64,000 bases of DNA from Pusillimonas sp044464525 (lineage in GTDB: Bacteria; Pseudomonadota; Gammaproteobacteria; Burkholderiales; Burkholderiaceae_B). Shown here piece after piece: positions 16,536-26,678 of the stretch. A program made the translations under genes and the position numbers. The notes below the pieces were generated by a model. It saw nothing but the letters and a program-made list of their open reading frames with translations. It ran no database searches and had not been told where the DNA came from. The stretch spans positions 33,695 through 97,694 of the forward strand of contig NZ_JBIQLE010000013.1 in the NCBI RefSeq assembly GCF_044464525.1, given 5' to 3'. Each line of letters starts with the position of its first letter. The stretch's first letter is position 1.

Positions 16536-17819
16536 ATGAAACTAGAAACTCTTGCCGTACACGCCGGCTATAAGCCCGACCCCACCACCAAATCGGTGGC
16601 CGTGCCCATCTACCAGACCACCTCGTACGCTTTCGACAGCACACAGCACGGGGCCGATCTGTTCGATCTTAAGGTGGCCGGCAATATCTATACCCGCATC
16701 ACCAACCCCACCAACGCCATCCTTGAAGAGCGCGTCGCCGCGCTCGAGGGCGGCGTGGGCGCGCTGGCGGTGGCCTCGGGCATGTCGGCCATCACGTACG
16801 CCATACAGGCCATCGCCCAGGCGGGCGACAACATCGTCTCGATCAGCAAGCTGTATGGCGGCACCTACAATCTGTTCGCCCATACGTTTCCACGTCAAGG
16901 CATTACGGTAAAGTTTGCGCCTCATAACGATATCGCGGCCCTTGAGGCGCTTATCGACGAAAACACCAAGGCCGTGTTCTGCGAAACCATCGGCAACCCG
17001 GCCGGCAATGTGGTCGACATCCGCGCGCTGGCCGATGCCGCCCACCGTCATGGCGTGCCGTTAATCGTCGACAACACCGTGGCCTCCCCTGCCCTGTGCC
17101 GTCCGTTCGAACATGGCGCCGATATCGTCGTGCACGCGCTAACCAAATACATGGGCGGCCACGGCACGACGCTAGCCGGGGCCATCGTCGATTCCGGAAA
17201 ATTCCCCTGGGCCGAGCATAAGCAGCGCTTTCCCATGCTCAACGAGCCCGACCCTTCCTACCATGGGGTCGTGTATACCGAGGCCCTGGGCCCGGCCGCC
17301 TTCATCGGCCGCTGCCGCGTCGTTCCTTTGCGCAATACCGGAGCAGCGCTATCGCCATTCAACGCCTTCCTTATTTTGCAGGGCATTGAAACCTTGTCCT
17401 TGCGCATGGAACGCCATGTCGAGAACGCGCAAAAAGTGGCCGAGTTTCTCAAGGCCCAGCCGCAGGTGGGCTGGGTGCAGTACGCCGGCCTAAGCGACCA
17501 TCCCGAGCACGAACTGGCCAAAAAATACTTCGACATGGGCGGCAAGCCGGCCGCCATCCTGTCATTCGGCATCAAGGGCGGCTTCGAGGCGGGCGCGCGC
17601 TTCATCGATGCCTTGCAGCTTATTCTGCGGCTCGTGAACATTGGCGACGCCAAGTCGCTGGCCTGCCATCCGGCCTCCACCACGCATCGCCAACTCAGCC
17701 CCGAAGAGCTCGCCTCGGCCGGAGTCGGTGAAGACATGATCCGCCTGTCGATCGGCATCGAGCACATCGACGACATTCTGGCCGATATCTCGCAGGCGCT
17801 GGAAGCCAGCAAAGGCTAG
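16536..17819 (+). CDS. metY: O-acetylhomoserine aminocarboxypropyltransferase (O-acetylhomoserine sulfhydrylase)
   Basis: PLP-dependent enzyme of the Cys/Met metabolism family that makes homocysteine from O-acetylhomoserine and sulfide. At 427 residues it has the longer MetY length rather than the roughly 390 of MetB/MetZ. Motifs include YQTTSYAFDS, TRITNPTNAILEERVAALEGG, ASGMSAITYAI, and the Schiff-base lysine in VVHALTKYMGGHGT (Lys204). SLACHPASTTHRQL and VGEDMIRLSIGIEHIDDI complete the C-terminal domain. A GC-rich terminator-like hairpin separates it from the transhydrogenase genes. Confidence 0.95.
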   Translation: MKLETLAVHAGYKPDPTTKSVAVPIYQTTSYAFDSTQHGADLFDLKVAGNIYTRITNPTNAILEERVAALEGGVGALAVASGMSAITYAIQAIAQAGDNIVSISKLYGGTYNLFAHTFPRQGITVKFAPHNDIAALEALIDENTKAVFCETIGNPAGNVVDIRALADAAHRHGVPLIVDNTVASPALCRPFEHGADIVVHALTKYMGGHGTTLAGAIVDSGKFPWAEHKQRFPMLNEPDPSYHGVVYTEALGPAAFIGRCRVVPLRNTGAALSPFNAFLILQGIETLSLRMERHVENAQKVAEFLKAQPQVGWVQYAGLSDHPEHELAKKYFDMGGKPAAILSFGIKGGFEAGARFIDALQLILRLVNIGDAKSLACHPASTTHRQLSPEELASAGVGEDMIRLSIGIEHIDDILADISQALEASKG

Positions 17820-17831
17820 ACCAGCCACCGC

Positions 17832-17871
17832 GGGCCCGGCCGAAAACTCTCTCTCGCGGCCGGGCCCTTCG
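17832..17871 (+). terminator. Probable terminator hairpin after metY
   Basis: GGGCCCGGCCG (17832-17842) pairs perfectly with CGGCCGGGCCC (17857-17867), an 11-bp stem. The tail TTCGCTT is only weakly U-rich, so termination may be partial. Confidence 0.6.
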
Positions 17872-17936
17872 CTTCGGTTATAGTTAACGCTTAAAAAACA
17901 CGCAGCAAAAGCCAGAAAAACCGGGGAGACAACATC

Positions 17937-19055
17937 ATGCTGATCGGCATTCCGCGCGAAAGCACGGCGGGCGAAACTCGCGTCGCCGCAACGCCAGAAA
18001 CCGTCAAAAAATACATTGCGGGCAAGCACAGCGTCGTCATCGAGACCAAGGCCGGCCTTGCGGCCAGCTATCCTGATAAGGCCTATACCGATGTGGGGGC
18101 AACGGTCGGCAACGCCCAGGATGCCTTGGGCGCCGAGCTGATATTGAAGGTGCGCGCCCCCTCGTCGGCCGAACTGGGCCACACGAAGCGCGACGCGGTA
18201 CTGGTAGGCATGCTCGACCCCTTCAACCAAGAAGGCCTCGCCGCGCTGGCTCAGGCCGGCCTCACCTCATTCGCCCTCGAGGCGGCCCCGCGCATCACCC
18301 GCGCCCAAAGCCTTGATGTTCTGTCATCACAAGCCAACCTGGCCGGTTACAAGGCCGTGATGCTGGCCGCCAATCAATATGGGCGCATCTTTCCCATGAT
18401 GATGACGGCAGCGGGCACGCTCAAGGCGGCGCGTGTCGTCGTGCTGGGCGCCGGCGTCGCCGGCTTGCAAGCCATCGCCACCGCCAAACGCCTGGGTGCT
18501 GTGGTCGAGGCCTCGGATGTACGGCCGGCCGCGCAAGAGCAGGTCGAATCCTTGGGGGCCAAGTTCATCGAGGTGCCTTTCGAAACCGACGAAGAGCGTG
18601 AAATCGCTCAAGGCGCGGGCGGCTATGCCAGACCGATGCCGGCTGCATGGATGGCGCGCCAGGCTGCGCTGGTTTCCGAGCGCTGCAAACAGGCCGACAT
18701 CGTCATCTCGACAGCCCTTATCCCCGGACGCCCCGCCCCCACGCTGATCAGCGAGGAAACCGTGCAGGCCATGAAGCCCGGCTCCGTTATTGTCGACCTG
18801 GCGGTCGAGCGCGGCGGCAACTGCCCGCTGTCCGAGATCGACAAAGTCGTTGTCAAGCACGACGTGGCCTTGGTGGGCTACAGCAATTTACCGGCCATGG
18901 TGGCCACCGACGCCTCGGCATTGTATGCACGCAACGTACTCGATTTCCTAAAGCTGATCACCGACGCCGAGGGCGGGCTGGCCATACAACGCGAGGATGA
19001 AATCGTCACGGCCTGCCTAATGACCCACGACGGCAATGTACTCAGGAGCGCATGA
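17937..19055 (+). CDS. pntAA: NAD(P) transhydrogenase subunit alpha part 1 (NAD(H)-binding domain I)
   Basis: Soluble NAD(H)-binding domain of the proton-translocating transhydrogenase, which reduces NADP+ with NADH using the proton motive force. At 372 residues it contains only domain I: MLIGIPRESTAGETRVAATPETVKK at the start, the Rossmann motif VLGAGVAGLQAIATAKRLGAVVEA, and DVRPAAQEQVESLGAKF. The membrane part is a separate gene (split alpha subunit), as in Rhodospirillum and many betaproteobacteria. The stop overlaps the start region of the next gene. Confidence 0.95.
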   Translation: MLIGIPRESTAGETRVAATPETVKKYIAGKHSVVIETKAGLAASYPDKAYTDVGATVGNAQDALGAELILKVRAPSSAELGHTKRDAVLVGMLDPFNQEGLAALAQAGLTSFALEAAPRITRAQSLDVLSSQANLAGYKAVMLAANQYGRIFPMMMTAAGTLKAARVVVLGAGVAGLQAIATAKRLGAVVEASDVRPAAQEQVESLGAKFIEVPFETDEEREIAQGAGGYARPMPAAWMARQAALVSERCKQADIVISTALIPGRPAPTLISEETVQAMKPGSVIVDLAVERGGNCPLSEIDKVVVKHDVALVGYSNLPAMVATDASALYARNVLDFLKLITDAEGGLAIQREDEIVTACLMTHDGNVLRSA

Positions 19056-19362
19056 TGGACGCCATCAACCCAACCCTGCTCAACCTCATCATCTTCGTGC
19101 TTGCCGTCTATGTGGGCTACCACGTCGTCTGGAACGTCACGCCGGCCTTGCACACGCCGCTGATGGCGGTCACCAACGCCATCTCCGCCATCGTGATCGT
19201 AGGCGCCATGCTGGCCGCCGCCCTCACTGAAGGCAACCTGGCCCGTTTCATGGGTGTGTTTGCGGTGGCGCTGGCCGCCGTCAACGTATTCGGGGGGTTT
19301 CTCGTCACACGGCGCATGCTCGAGATGTTCAAGAAGAAAGAAAAGAAGGCCGGAGGAAAATC

Positions 19363-19366
<4 letters not shown>
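19055..19366 (+). CDS. pntAB: NAD(P) transhydrogenase subunit alpha part 2 (membrane)
   Basis: Short membrane subunit of 103 residues with three hydrophobic segments (LNLIIFVLAVYVGYHVVW, TNAISAIVIVGAMLAAAL, and FAVALAAVNVFGGFLVT), ending in a lysine-rich cytoplasmic tail. It supplies part of the proton channel. Two tandem ATGs exist at 19052 and 19055; the second is chosen because AGGAG lies six bases ahead of it, giving a TGATG-type junction with pntAA. The stop overlaps the GTG of pntB by four bases, so all three subunits are translationally coupled. Confidence 0.93.
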
Positions 19367-20802
<1,436 letters not shown>

Positions 20803-20837
20803 GGTTTCAGGCAGCCTGCCCAGCGGCGAGCTGCCAG

Positions 20838-21761
20838 TTACGGCTTGCGCTTTCGCAAGTAGATGGGCGCAACCGACTCAAGTGGCGTGGGCACCACCCC
20901 GAGCTCGGGCGCCATGCGCTCGTCGCTTGTGTTGTCGACCCGCAAAGAATCTAGATTATCTCGCGACATGATGGGTTGGCCCGGCAATAACTCAAAAAAC
21001 ATGGCTTGCAGGTAGCCAATAAACCGGGGCATCGCAAGCACAGGCCGCGGCCGGCCGCTCCAGCGCGCCGCCAAGCTCACAAGCTCGGCCAGGCTGTACT
21101 GCGACAAACCTGCAACGACATAGGTTTTTCTGTAAGTGAGCGAGTTTTCGAGCGAGTTAACCATTACCCTTGCAACATCGCGAACATAAACCGGCTGCAA
21201 ACGAGCTTTCGCTTGTGCAAGTGGAATTACAGGCAGCCAACGCGCCAGCTTTGCGAACAGATTCATGAAGCTGTCTTCTTGGCCAAAGACAACCGAAGGC
21301 CTGAAAATTGTGTAGTTGCCTTCGGGATACGCAGAGAATTCAGACTTTAACGCCGCCTCGCCGGCCGCCTTGGAACGCTGATAAGCGCTGGGGCCTTGTG
21401 CGTCGGCACCCAGGGCGCTGACATGCAGTAGCCGCGGCACACCCATTTTGCGGCATGTCGCCGCGATACGACGCGGAAGCTCGACATGGACGCGTTCGAA
21501 CTCCGGCCCATAGGGCTTGCCCCGCTTACTGTGCAAGACACCGGCAAGATTGATCACTACATCTACGTGGGCCAGCAGACTCTCGAGATCGGCGTCGGCG
21601 TGGACATCGACTTCGAAAAGAGTAAGGGCGGGAAACACCAGTAGATCGCGCCCTTTGGCGTAGCGGCGCGTGGGCACATGCACCACATGGCCCTCTTTGA
21701 CGAGCTGGGCTACCAGATGCTGCCCGATGAACCCGGTACCGCCGATGACCAACACGCGCAT
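20838..21761 (-). CDS. Complex I NDUFA9-type NAD(P)-binding protein (atypical SDR)
   Basis: An atypical short-chain dehydrogenase/reductase of 307 residues, close to the mitochondrial complex I NDUFA9 / YfcH-like group. It opens with RVLVIGGTGFIGQHLVAQL, the NAD(P)-binding glycine motif, followed by DVVINLAGVLH, LLHVSALGADAQGPSAYQRSKAAGE, and IFRPSVVFG. The ATG at 21761 is chosen because it begins directly before the Rossmann strand. The exact substrate is unknown; bacterial members are often annotated as quinone- or complex-I-associated reductases. It is monocistronic, lying between pntB (converging) and the TRAP operon. Confidence 0.88.
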   Translation of the reverse strand: MRVLVIGGTGFIGQHLVAQLVKEGHVVHVPTRRYAKGRDLLVFPALTLFEVDVHADADLESLLAHVDVVINLAGVLHSKRGKPYGPEFERVHVELPRRIAATCRKMGVPRLLHVSALGADAQGPSAYQRSKAAGEAALKSEFSAYPEGNYTIFRPSVVFGQEDSFMNLFAKLARWLPVIPLAQAKARLQPVYVRDVARVMVNSLENSLTYRKTYVVAGLSQYSLAELVSLAARWSGRPRPVLAMPRFIGYLQAMFFELLPGQPIMSRDNLDSLRVDNTSDERMAPELGVVPTPLESVAPIYLRKRKP

Positions 21762-21826
21762 CCCACCCCCCCGCTGTACACACGTCATAGAGCCATTTTC
21801 GGCCGAGACGCGGTTACGTGCAAGCT

Positions 21827-21850
21827 AAAGGGGGCTTTGCAGCCCCCTTT
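21827..21850 (-). terminator. Terminator after the TRAP transporter operon
   Basis: A perfect 10-bp stem AAAGGGGGCT / AGCCCCCTTT with a four-base loop lies immediately after the dctM stop codon. Because it is symmetric it may function in both directions. Confidence 0.85.
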
Positions 21851-21852
21851 GT

Positions 21853-23166
21853 TTAGCGTATCAGGCTAGGCAGCCATAAGCTGATCTGGGGAAAGAACAC
21901 GACCAGGATCAACACGAACATCTCGATTGCCAAGAATGGCACGGCCGCCTTGTATACGACCGACATGCGTATATCGGGCGGCGCAATACCCTTCATGACA
22001 AACAGCAGCAAGCCGAACGGCGGGGTCAGGAAGCCCATCTCCATCGTGATGAGGTAGATGACGCCCAGCCAGATCGGGTCGATGCCCACCGCATTTGCAA
22101 TAGGTATGAACAGCGGCACGGTGATCATCACCATGCTGACCTGGTCGACGAAACAGCCAAGAATAAGCAGGACGATCATCATCATGACCAAGACTGTCAG
22201 CGGATCGGCGCCCAGGCTGGTAACCACCGAGACCACGCCACTGGTGGCGCCGGAGAACGCCAGAATCTGGCTGAAGGTGGTGGATGCCATGATGATGAAA
22301 AGAATCATCGTGCTGGTCTTGCCGGTTTCCGCCAGCATTACTTTAATGCCCTGCCAGGTAAGGCTGCGATAGCATAGCGCAGCCAGGAACGAAGCGATTA
22401 CCCCCAGCCCGGCAGACTCGGTGGGCGTTGCAACGCCCAAGACCAGCGACCCCACCACCACAATAAGAATGCCTGAAAGCGGCACGACGTAGATCAGGAA
22501 AGGAAGCCAGCGTTCGGAGCGCGTGCGCTGCACGGGTTCATCGGGTGGTGCGTCTTGAGGCCGGCGCTTTGCCCGCACAATGATGTAGACAAAGAACAGG
22601 AAGGCCATCAGCAACGCGGGGATAATACCGGCCAGCAGCAACCGCGAAATGGACATGCCCGCCAGGCTGCCCACCAGCACGGCCAGCGCCGAAGGCGGTA
22701 TGAGCATGGCTATGGCGCCCGTGGCCATGATGGGCCCCATGGCAAGCGTGGTGTGATAGCCGCGCTTGAGCATGACAGGCAGCAGCGAGCGGCCCAACAT
22801 GGCCGTGTTGGCGATGCTGGAGCCGGACAGCGCCGAAAACACCGTACCCGCCGCCACTGTAACCACCGCCATGCGGCCGGGCACCCGGCTGATCAAGCGT
22901 TCGATTGCATCGATGGCCTTGAAAGCCATGCCTGAATGCAGCAGGATTTCGCCCATGAGAATGAACAGCGGGATAGGCGCCAGACTGTAATGGGTGATGG
23001 CCGTGACCACGTTGCGGGTCATTTGGATAAGGCCTATCTCGCCATTAAGAAATACAAAGGCGCCTATGACGTTGACGCCAAAAAAGGTTACTGCGACCGG
23101 CAGGCCCAGCATGAGCAGGAAGATGAGTAATCCTGTCAGCAACAGCAGTGAGGAAATCCAATCCAT
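21853..23166 (-). CDS. dctM: TRAP transporter large permease (DctM type)
   Basis: Large membrane subunit of a tripartite ATP-independent periplasmic transporter, 437 residues with about twelve hydrophobic segments. Family landmarks are LGLPVAVTFFGVNVIGAF near the N-terminus, LFILMGEILLHSG, ALSGSSIANTAMLGRSLLPVM, and GPIMATGAIAMLIPPSALAVLVGSLAG. It uses an ion gradient to import the substrate presented by DctP. The order dctP-dctQ-dctM on the minus strand is standard. The substrate is not evident; TRAP systems carry C4-dicarboxylates, keto acids and other organic acids. Confidence 0.94.
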   Translation of the reverse strand: MDWISSLLLLTGLLIFLLMLGLPVAVTFFGVNVIGAFVFLNGEIGLIQMTRNVVTAITHYSLAPIPLFILMGEILLHSGMAFKAIDAIERLISRVPGRMAVVTVAAGTVFSALSGSSIANTAMLGRSLLPVMLKRGYHTTLAMGPIMATGAIAMLIPPSALAVLVGSLAGMSISRLLLAGIIPALLMAFLFFVYIIVRAKRRPQDAPPDEPVQRTRSERWLPFLIYVVPLSGILIVVVGSLVLGVATPTESAGLGVIASFLAALCYRSLTWQGIKVMLAETGKTSTMILFIIMASTTFSQILAFSGATSGVVSVVTSLGADPLTVLVMMMIVLLILGCFVDQVSMVMITVPLFIPIANAVGIDPIWLGVIYLITMEMGFLTPPFGLLLFVMKGIAPPDIRMSVVYKAAVPFLAIEMFVLILVVFFPQISLWLPSLIR

Positions 23167-23181
23167 TGGGAGGGTGTCTGG

Positions 23182-23694
23182 TTAACTGGCGGAAGCGTGC
23201 GACAAAAGGCGAAACTCTTTGCGCATAAGAAGCAGGAATTCAATGGTCACCAAGAGCATGCCAAACGGCACGAAGGCGTTGATGGACCATTCGGGGATGG
23301 TGAAGGTTTTGTAGATCATGCTGCCCCGGTTGAATGCCGCCACCGTGGCAATGGTGCTGTAGTAGCAGATGATGAAGCAGATGACCGCGCCCAAAAGGTT
23401 AACGAAGGTGTTGACCATGCGCCTGAGGCGCTCGGGCAGGTTGCCCGTGACAACGTCCACGGAAACGTGAGCGCCTTCGCGAAGCACCCAAGGTGCTGCG
23501 AAGACGGTCGCAATATACATGGCGTACTCGAGGGTTTCGATCACCCAGGCCAGGCCGCCGCCGAACATGTTGCGTGCCACCACGTCGGCGCCGATAAAAA
23601 AGGCCATTAACCCGAAGATCGCCCCCCCGATGACGGCCAGGCCTCCGATTAATGAATCGTAGGCCCGCACGATTAATAAATTTGACGCCGTCAT
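23182..23694 (-). CDS. dctQ: TRAP transporter small permease (DctQ type)
   Basis: Four-helix small membrane subunit (170 residues) that partners DctM. It shows the loosely conserved DctQ pattern: an N-terminal helix (LIGGLAVIGGAIFGLMAFFIGADVVARN), then a helix around LEYAMYIATVFAAPWVLREGAHVSVDVV, where the REGAHVSVDVV segment is characteristic. AGGATACGC precedes the ATG as ribosome site. It lies 15 bases before dctM and about 36 bases after dctP. Confidence 0.92.
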   Translation of the reverse strand: MTASNLLIVRAYDSLIGGLAVIGGAIFGLMAFFIGADVVARNMFGGGLAWVIETLEYAMYIATVFAAPWVLREGAHVSVDVVTGNLPERLRRMVNTFVNLLGAVICFIICYYSTIATVAAFNRGSMIYKTFTIPEWSINAFVPFGMLLVTIEFLLLMRKEFRLLSHASAS

Positions 23695-23730
23695 GCGTAT
23701 CCTGAATAAAGCCGGAACGAAAAGTTAATT

Positions 23731-24702
23731 TTACTTGGTAAGCAGTTCACGCAGGCGCGGGCCGTCGTCGGGTGCGGCCTTGATGACCTGTTCCCAACCG
23801 GCTTCGCGAGCAGTGTCAAGCCATTTCTCGCGCTCTTCGCCCTCGATGGTGTACACGACCATGCCGGCATCAGCCTGCTTCTTGGCTTCTTCCTTGTTGA
23901 TCTCGGCATTCTCGGCGTTGGTGGATTCGAGCCAAATGGCCATTTTGTTCAGGAATTCGCGCTGCTCGTCGGAGAGCGACTTCCATTTGTCGAGGTTGAC
24001 CAAGACGTTGACGTCGACAGTGTAGAAACCGGGGTCGACGCGAGCCTTGGTGACCTCTTGCCAGCCCAGGTCGAGCACGCCCTGAATGGGCCAGCCGTAG
24101 CCGTCGACTACGCCGCGCTCGAGTGCGGTATAGACCTCGGAGGGAGGTGTTTGAATGCTGCTGGCGTTAAGCTTTTCGAAGAACGCACGATAAACGGGCG
24201 TTACGCGCAGGGTAAGGCCGCTAAGATCGGCCTTTTCGACCGGTTTGTTCACATACAGATGAAATGGGTTGCCGTCGCCGGTGCGAGCCAGGTACCAGCT
24301 GTTCATCTTTTTATTGTGCAGCTCGTTGATGTATTCCCAGCCGCCGTTTTCGCGCAGTTCTTGAATGGAGAGCTCGGTGAGCTTCAGGCCATCGCCTGCA
24401 GGCAACAGGTTGGTGTAGAACGCTGCGGTTACAAACGCCATATCAATGACGCCCGAAGAAACCGAGTTGCCGACCTCGAAAGGCGGCATGGCCGAAGGCC
24501 CGCCCATGTAGTTGATTCTTACCAAGCCCTTGCCTTCGGCGTTGACCTTCTCAACAAAGCGGGCAAACGGACGCTCGATAAGCGAACCTTGTTGGAATGA
24601 ACTGACAGCGCGCAGCACGACTTCGTCTGCGCTGGCTGGGGCTGCCGCGAATAGTGCGCCGACAGCCAGGGCCGCCCCGGCTAGCTTGGTAAGCATTTTC
24701 AT
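23731..24702 (-). CDS. dctP: TRAP transporter substrate-binding protein (DctP family)
   Basis: Periplasmic solute receptor of 323 residues with a signal peptide (KLAGAALAVGALFAAAPASA, cleavage near residue 25). The DctP fold is indicated by VDGYGWPIQGVLDLGW, LTLRVTPVYRAFFEKLNAS and the conserved arginine in LRVTP, which in this family contacts the carboxylate of the ligand. The start at 24702 has CGGAGATAACCCC before it. It is the first gene of the operon, so its promoter lies in the spacer toward the restriction-modification remnant. Confidence 0.93.
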   Translation of the reverse strand: MKMLTKLAGAALAVGALFAAAPASADEVVLRAVSSFQQGSLIERPFARFVEKVNAEGKGLVRINYMGGPSAMPPFEVGNSVSSGVIDMAFVTAAFYTNLLPAGDGLKLTELSIQELRENGGWEYINELHNKKMNSWYLARTGDGNPFHLYVNKPVEKADLSGLTLRVTPVYRAFFEKLNASSIQTPPSEVYTALERGVVDGYGWPIQGVLDLGWQEVTKARVDPGFYTVDVNVLVNLDKWKSLSDEQREFLNKMAIWLESTNAENAEINKEEAKKQADAGMVVYTIEGEEREKWLDTAREAGWEQVIKAAPDDGPRLRELLTK

Positions 24703-24747
24703 GGGGTTATCTCCGAGAATAGTTTATGTTTCAACTAATATATTGTT

Positions 24748-24804
24748 GCACGAAAAAAATAAGCGTGCCACTTAGGGCTTGCCCCAAGTTTAGTAAACGT
24801 TTTA
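24748..24804 (-). promoter_or_regulatory. Candidate control region upstream of dctP
   Basis: The 127-base region holds an inverted repeat GCACG (24748-24752) / CGTGC (24764-24768) and a separate palindromic core AAACGTTT (24795-24802), a type of core often used by LacI-family repressors. TATATT closer to dctP could serve as a -10. No matching regulator gene lies nearby, so this is only suggestive. Confidence 0.25.
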
Positions 24805-24829
24805 CGTCGCCAATAGTGTCTCAGACTGC

Positions 24830-25273
24830 TTACCCCAGCGGAAGGGAGTTCAATTCCGCACGAGCCTCCCGCCAAGCTGGATAGTATTTTTCCAGCAGCA
24901 TGATGAAGCGCTCACTGTGCGTCGGCTCGATCAGATGAATCATCTCATGCACGATTACATATTCGAGCAGGTCACGGGGCTTTTTGACCAGCTCCGCATT
25001 GAGCAGAATGTGAGCCCGCAAATGATTGCAACTGCCCCACTTGGTTTTCATGCGCTGTAAAAAACACCCTTCCACCTTCACTCCGATGCGTTGTTCCCAA
25101 TGCGCAATCAAAGGCGGAATCGCTTCGTGCAACAAGGATCGTTGCCAGCGTCGGTAGATGGCTTCCCGTCTGCCTGTATCGGCTCCAGGACGAACGTTCA
25201 GGGTGATACGCCGGTGGTCCATAGCCGCGCCACGCGGTTCTGGCTGTTGCGCTGGGAGCGCGGCATGAGTCAA
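24830..25273 (-). CDS. YgjP-like zinc metallopeptidase, 5'-truncated
   Basis: The C-terminal two thirds of a YgjP/WLM-type metallopeptidase (DUF45). The catalytic zinc helix VIVHEMIHLIEPTHSERF and the conserved MKTKWGSCN are intact. Full-length relatives run to about 230 residues and carry an N-terminal beta domain of about 80 residues that is missing here; the protein starts at a TTG (25273) or at an internal ATG (25222). In complete type I restriction-modification loci this peptidase gene commonly follows hsdR; here it directly follows the DUF1016 gene, three bases after its stop. Probably a residue of a deleted locus; it may still be translated. Confidence 0.75.
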   Translation of the reverse strand: MTHAALPAQQPEPRGAAMDHRRITLNVRPGADTGRREAIYRRWQRSLLHEAIPPLIAHWEQRIGVKVEGCFLQRMKTKWGSCNHLRAHILLNAELVKKPRDLLEYVIVHEMIHLIEPTHSERFIMLLEKYYPAWREARAELNSLPLG

Positions 25274-25276
25274 GTT

Positions 25277-26332
25277 TCACTCCTTCACGTCGTCGCTGGC
25301 ATGACCTGTCAGTTCCCGCTCGATCTGCTCAATGCTAGGCAAGCTGGTCTGCAATTCGGCGGGCAGGGATTCAACCAGTTGATACTCGGCGACGCCAAGC
25401 GGCTGGGCGTTGTTGCGCAATGCATATTCAGCCACCACCTTGTTCTTGCCTTTGCACAGCAGCATGCCAATGGTTGGGCCGTCGTCTGGATGCTTCACTT
25501 GTGTGTCCACCGCCGTAAGGTAGAAACCCAACTGCCCCAGGTGCTCAGGTTTGAATTTACCCCCCTTGAGTTCGATCACCACGTAGCAGCGCAGCTTGAG
25601 ATGGTAGAACAGCAGGTCGATGAAAAACTCATCACCGCCCACGTTCAGCAAAAACTGACGGCCAACGAAGGCAAAACCTGCGCCCAGCTCCAGTAAAAAC
25701 TCGGTGACGTGCTGCACCAGTGCATTTTCGATCTCGCGTTCCTGTGCTTCCTCGCCCAGACCCAGAAAATCGAAGCGGTACGGATCCTTCAGCGACTCGA
25801 TGGCCAAGCCAGACTGCGGTGCGGGCAAGGTGGCCGGAAAGTTCGTCATGGCAGAACCGCTGCGCTCCAGCAGGCGGGACTCGATCTGCATCACCAACAC
25901 GTTGCGTGACCAGCCATGCTCGATGGCCTTGGCGGCATACCAGCGACGCGTTTCAGGGCCGGGCAGCTTGTCCAGCAGGGCCAACTGGTGATACCAAGGC
26001 AATTGTGCAAGCACCTCTTGCACAATTGATTCATCCGGCCAAGCCTCCGCAAACGCGCGCATGTACTTAAGGTTGCGCGGCGAAAACCCCTTCATCTCTG
26101 GGAAGGCCGCACGCAGGTCATGTGCCAGCCGATCGATCACCTTTGCCCCCCAACCCTGCATGGCCTGCCGCGCCAGAATGTCGCGGCCGATCTGCCAGTA
26201 CAACCCTACCAGTTCCCGATTGATCGCCAGTGCGGCACGCTGCTGCGCCGTATGAATGCGGCCTTTCAGTTCAGCCAGCCAGTCTGCGTAGTCTTGTGGG
26301 GCGGAGGCGAGGGAGATCGGTTTGTTGGTCAT
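25277..26332 (-). CDS. YhcG/DUF1016 family PD-(D/E)XK nuclease-domain protein
   Basis: A 351-residue protein with the two-part DUF1016 structure: an N-terminal helical domain (DWLAELKGRIHTAQQRAALAINRELVGLYWQIG, GFSPRNLKYMRAFAEAW, LPWYHQLALLDKL) and a C-terminal PD-(D/E)XK nuclease fold (FIDLLFYHLKLRCYVVIELKGGKF, with Asp and the ExK pair). Members are frequent passengers of type I restriction-modification operons and have been proposed to act as accessory nucleases. The flanking hsdM, hsdS and hsdR genes are absent. It looks full length. Base composition is less GC-rich than in the surrounding genes. Confidence 0.9.
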   Translation of the reverse strand: MTNKPISLASAPQDYADWLAELKGRIHTAQQRAALAINRELVGLYWQIGRDILARQAMQGWGAKVIDRLAHDLRAAFPEMKGFSPRNLKYMRAFAEAWPDESIVQEVLAQLPWYHQLALLDKLPGPETRRWYAAKAIEHGWSRNVLVMQIESRLLERSGSAMTNFPATLPAPQSGLAIESLKDPYRFDFLGLGEEAQEREIENALVQHVTEFLLELGAGFAFVGRQFLLNVGGDEFFIDLLFYHLKLRCYVVIELKGGKFKPEHLGQLGFYLTAVDTQVKHPDDGPTIGMLLCKGKNKVVAEYALRNNAQPLGVAEYQLVESLPAELQTSLPSIEQIERELTGHASDDVKE

Positions 26333-26335
26333 GTG

Positions 26336-26527
26336 TTACTTCCGCTTCAGTTCCTTAGGAAGAAAAGCATCTACCTCATCATCGGAGAACGTTATATCTT
26401 CAAGCCCTTTCAACGCTTTTTGAGCTTCGAAATAAGCCTTGTAATTCATGCTAGGCGCACCGGCGTAAACGGCATAAAAATCTTCCGCAAGGAAGCAATA
26501 TTCCAATATGTAAATAAAACAACCCAA
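26336..26527 (-). CDS. Short hypothetical ORF, probable gene remnant
   Basis: A 63-residue ORF ending three bases before the DUF1016 gene. The N-terminal half (GCFIYILEYCFLAEDFYAVY) is hydrophobic and looks fortuitous, while the C-terminal part (LEDITFSDDEVDAFLPKELKR) reads like the end of a genuine protein. It is AT-rich compared with neighbours. I do not recognise the family. It may be the last codons of a lost upstream gene of the island. The next 150 bases (26528-26678) are AT-rich and contain nothing I could identify. Confidence 0.3.
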   Translation of the reverse strand: MGCFIYILEYCFLAEDFYAVYAGAPSMNYKAYFEAQKALKGLEDITFSDDEVDAFLPKELKRK

Positions 26528-26678
26528 ACGTAAGAGCTAACTAGTTGGGCAATCATAGTCATTGAAAAGGGTATTGTCTCGAAAATTACCTCATTACCAG
26601 TATTTGACTACCCCATTCTTGAAACGTTGGCTACGCCGCAAGGTTCTTGCGAATGCTGACACAATCGAATGCGGGCCA

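Noticed and set aside
24703..24829. Sigma-54 promoter for the TRAP operon (TGGCAC followed by TGCA)
   Set aside because: The spacing between the GG and GC elements is wrong for a -24/-12 promoter.
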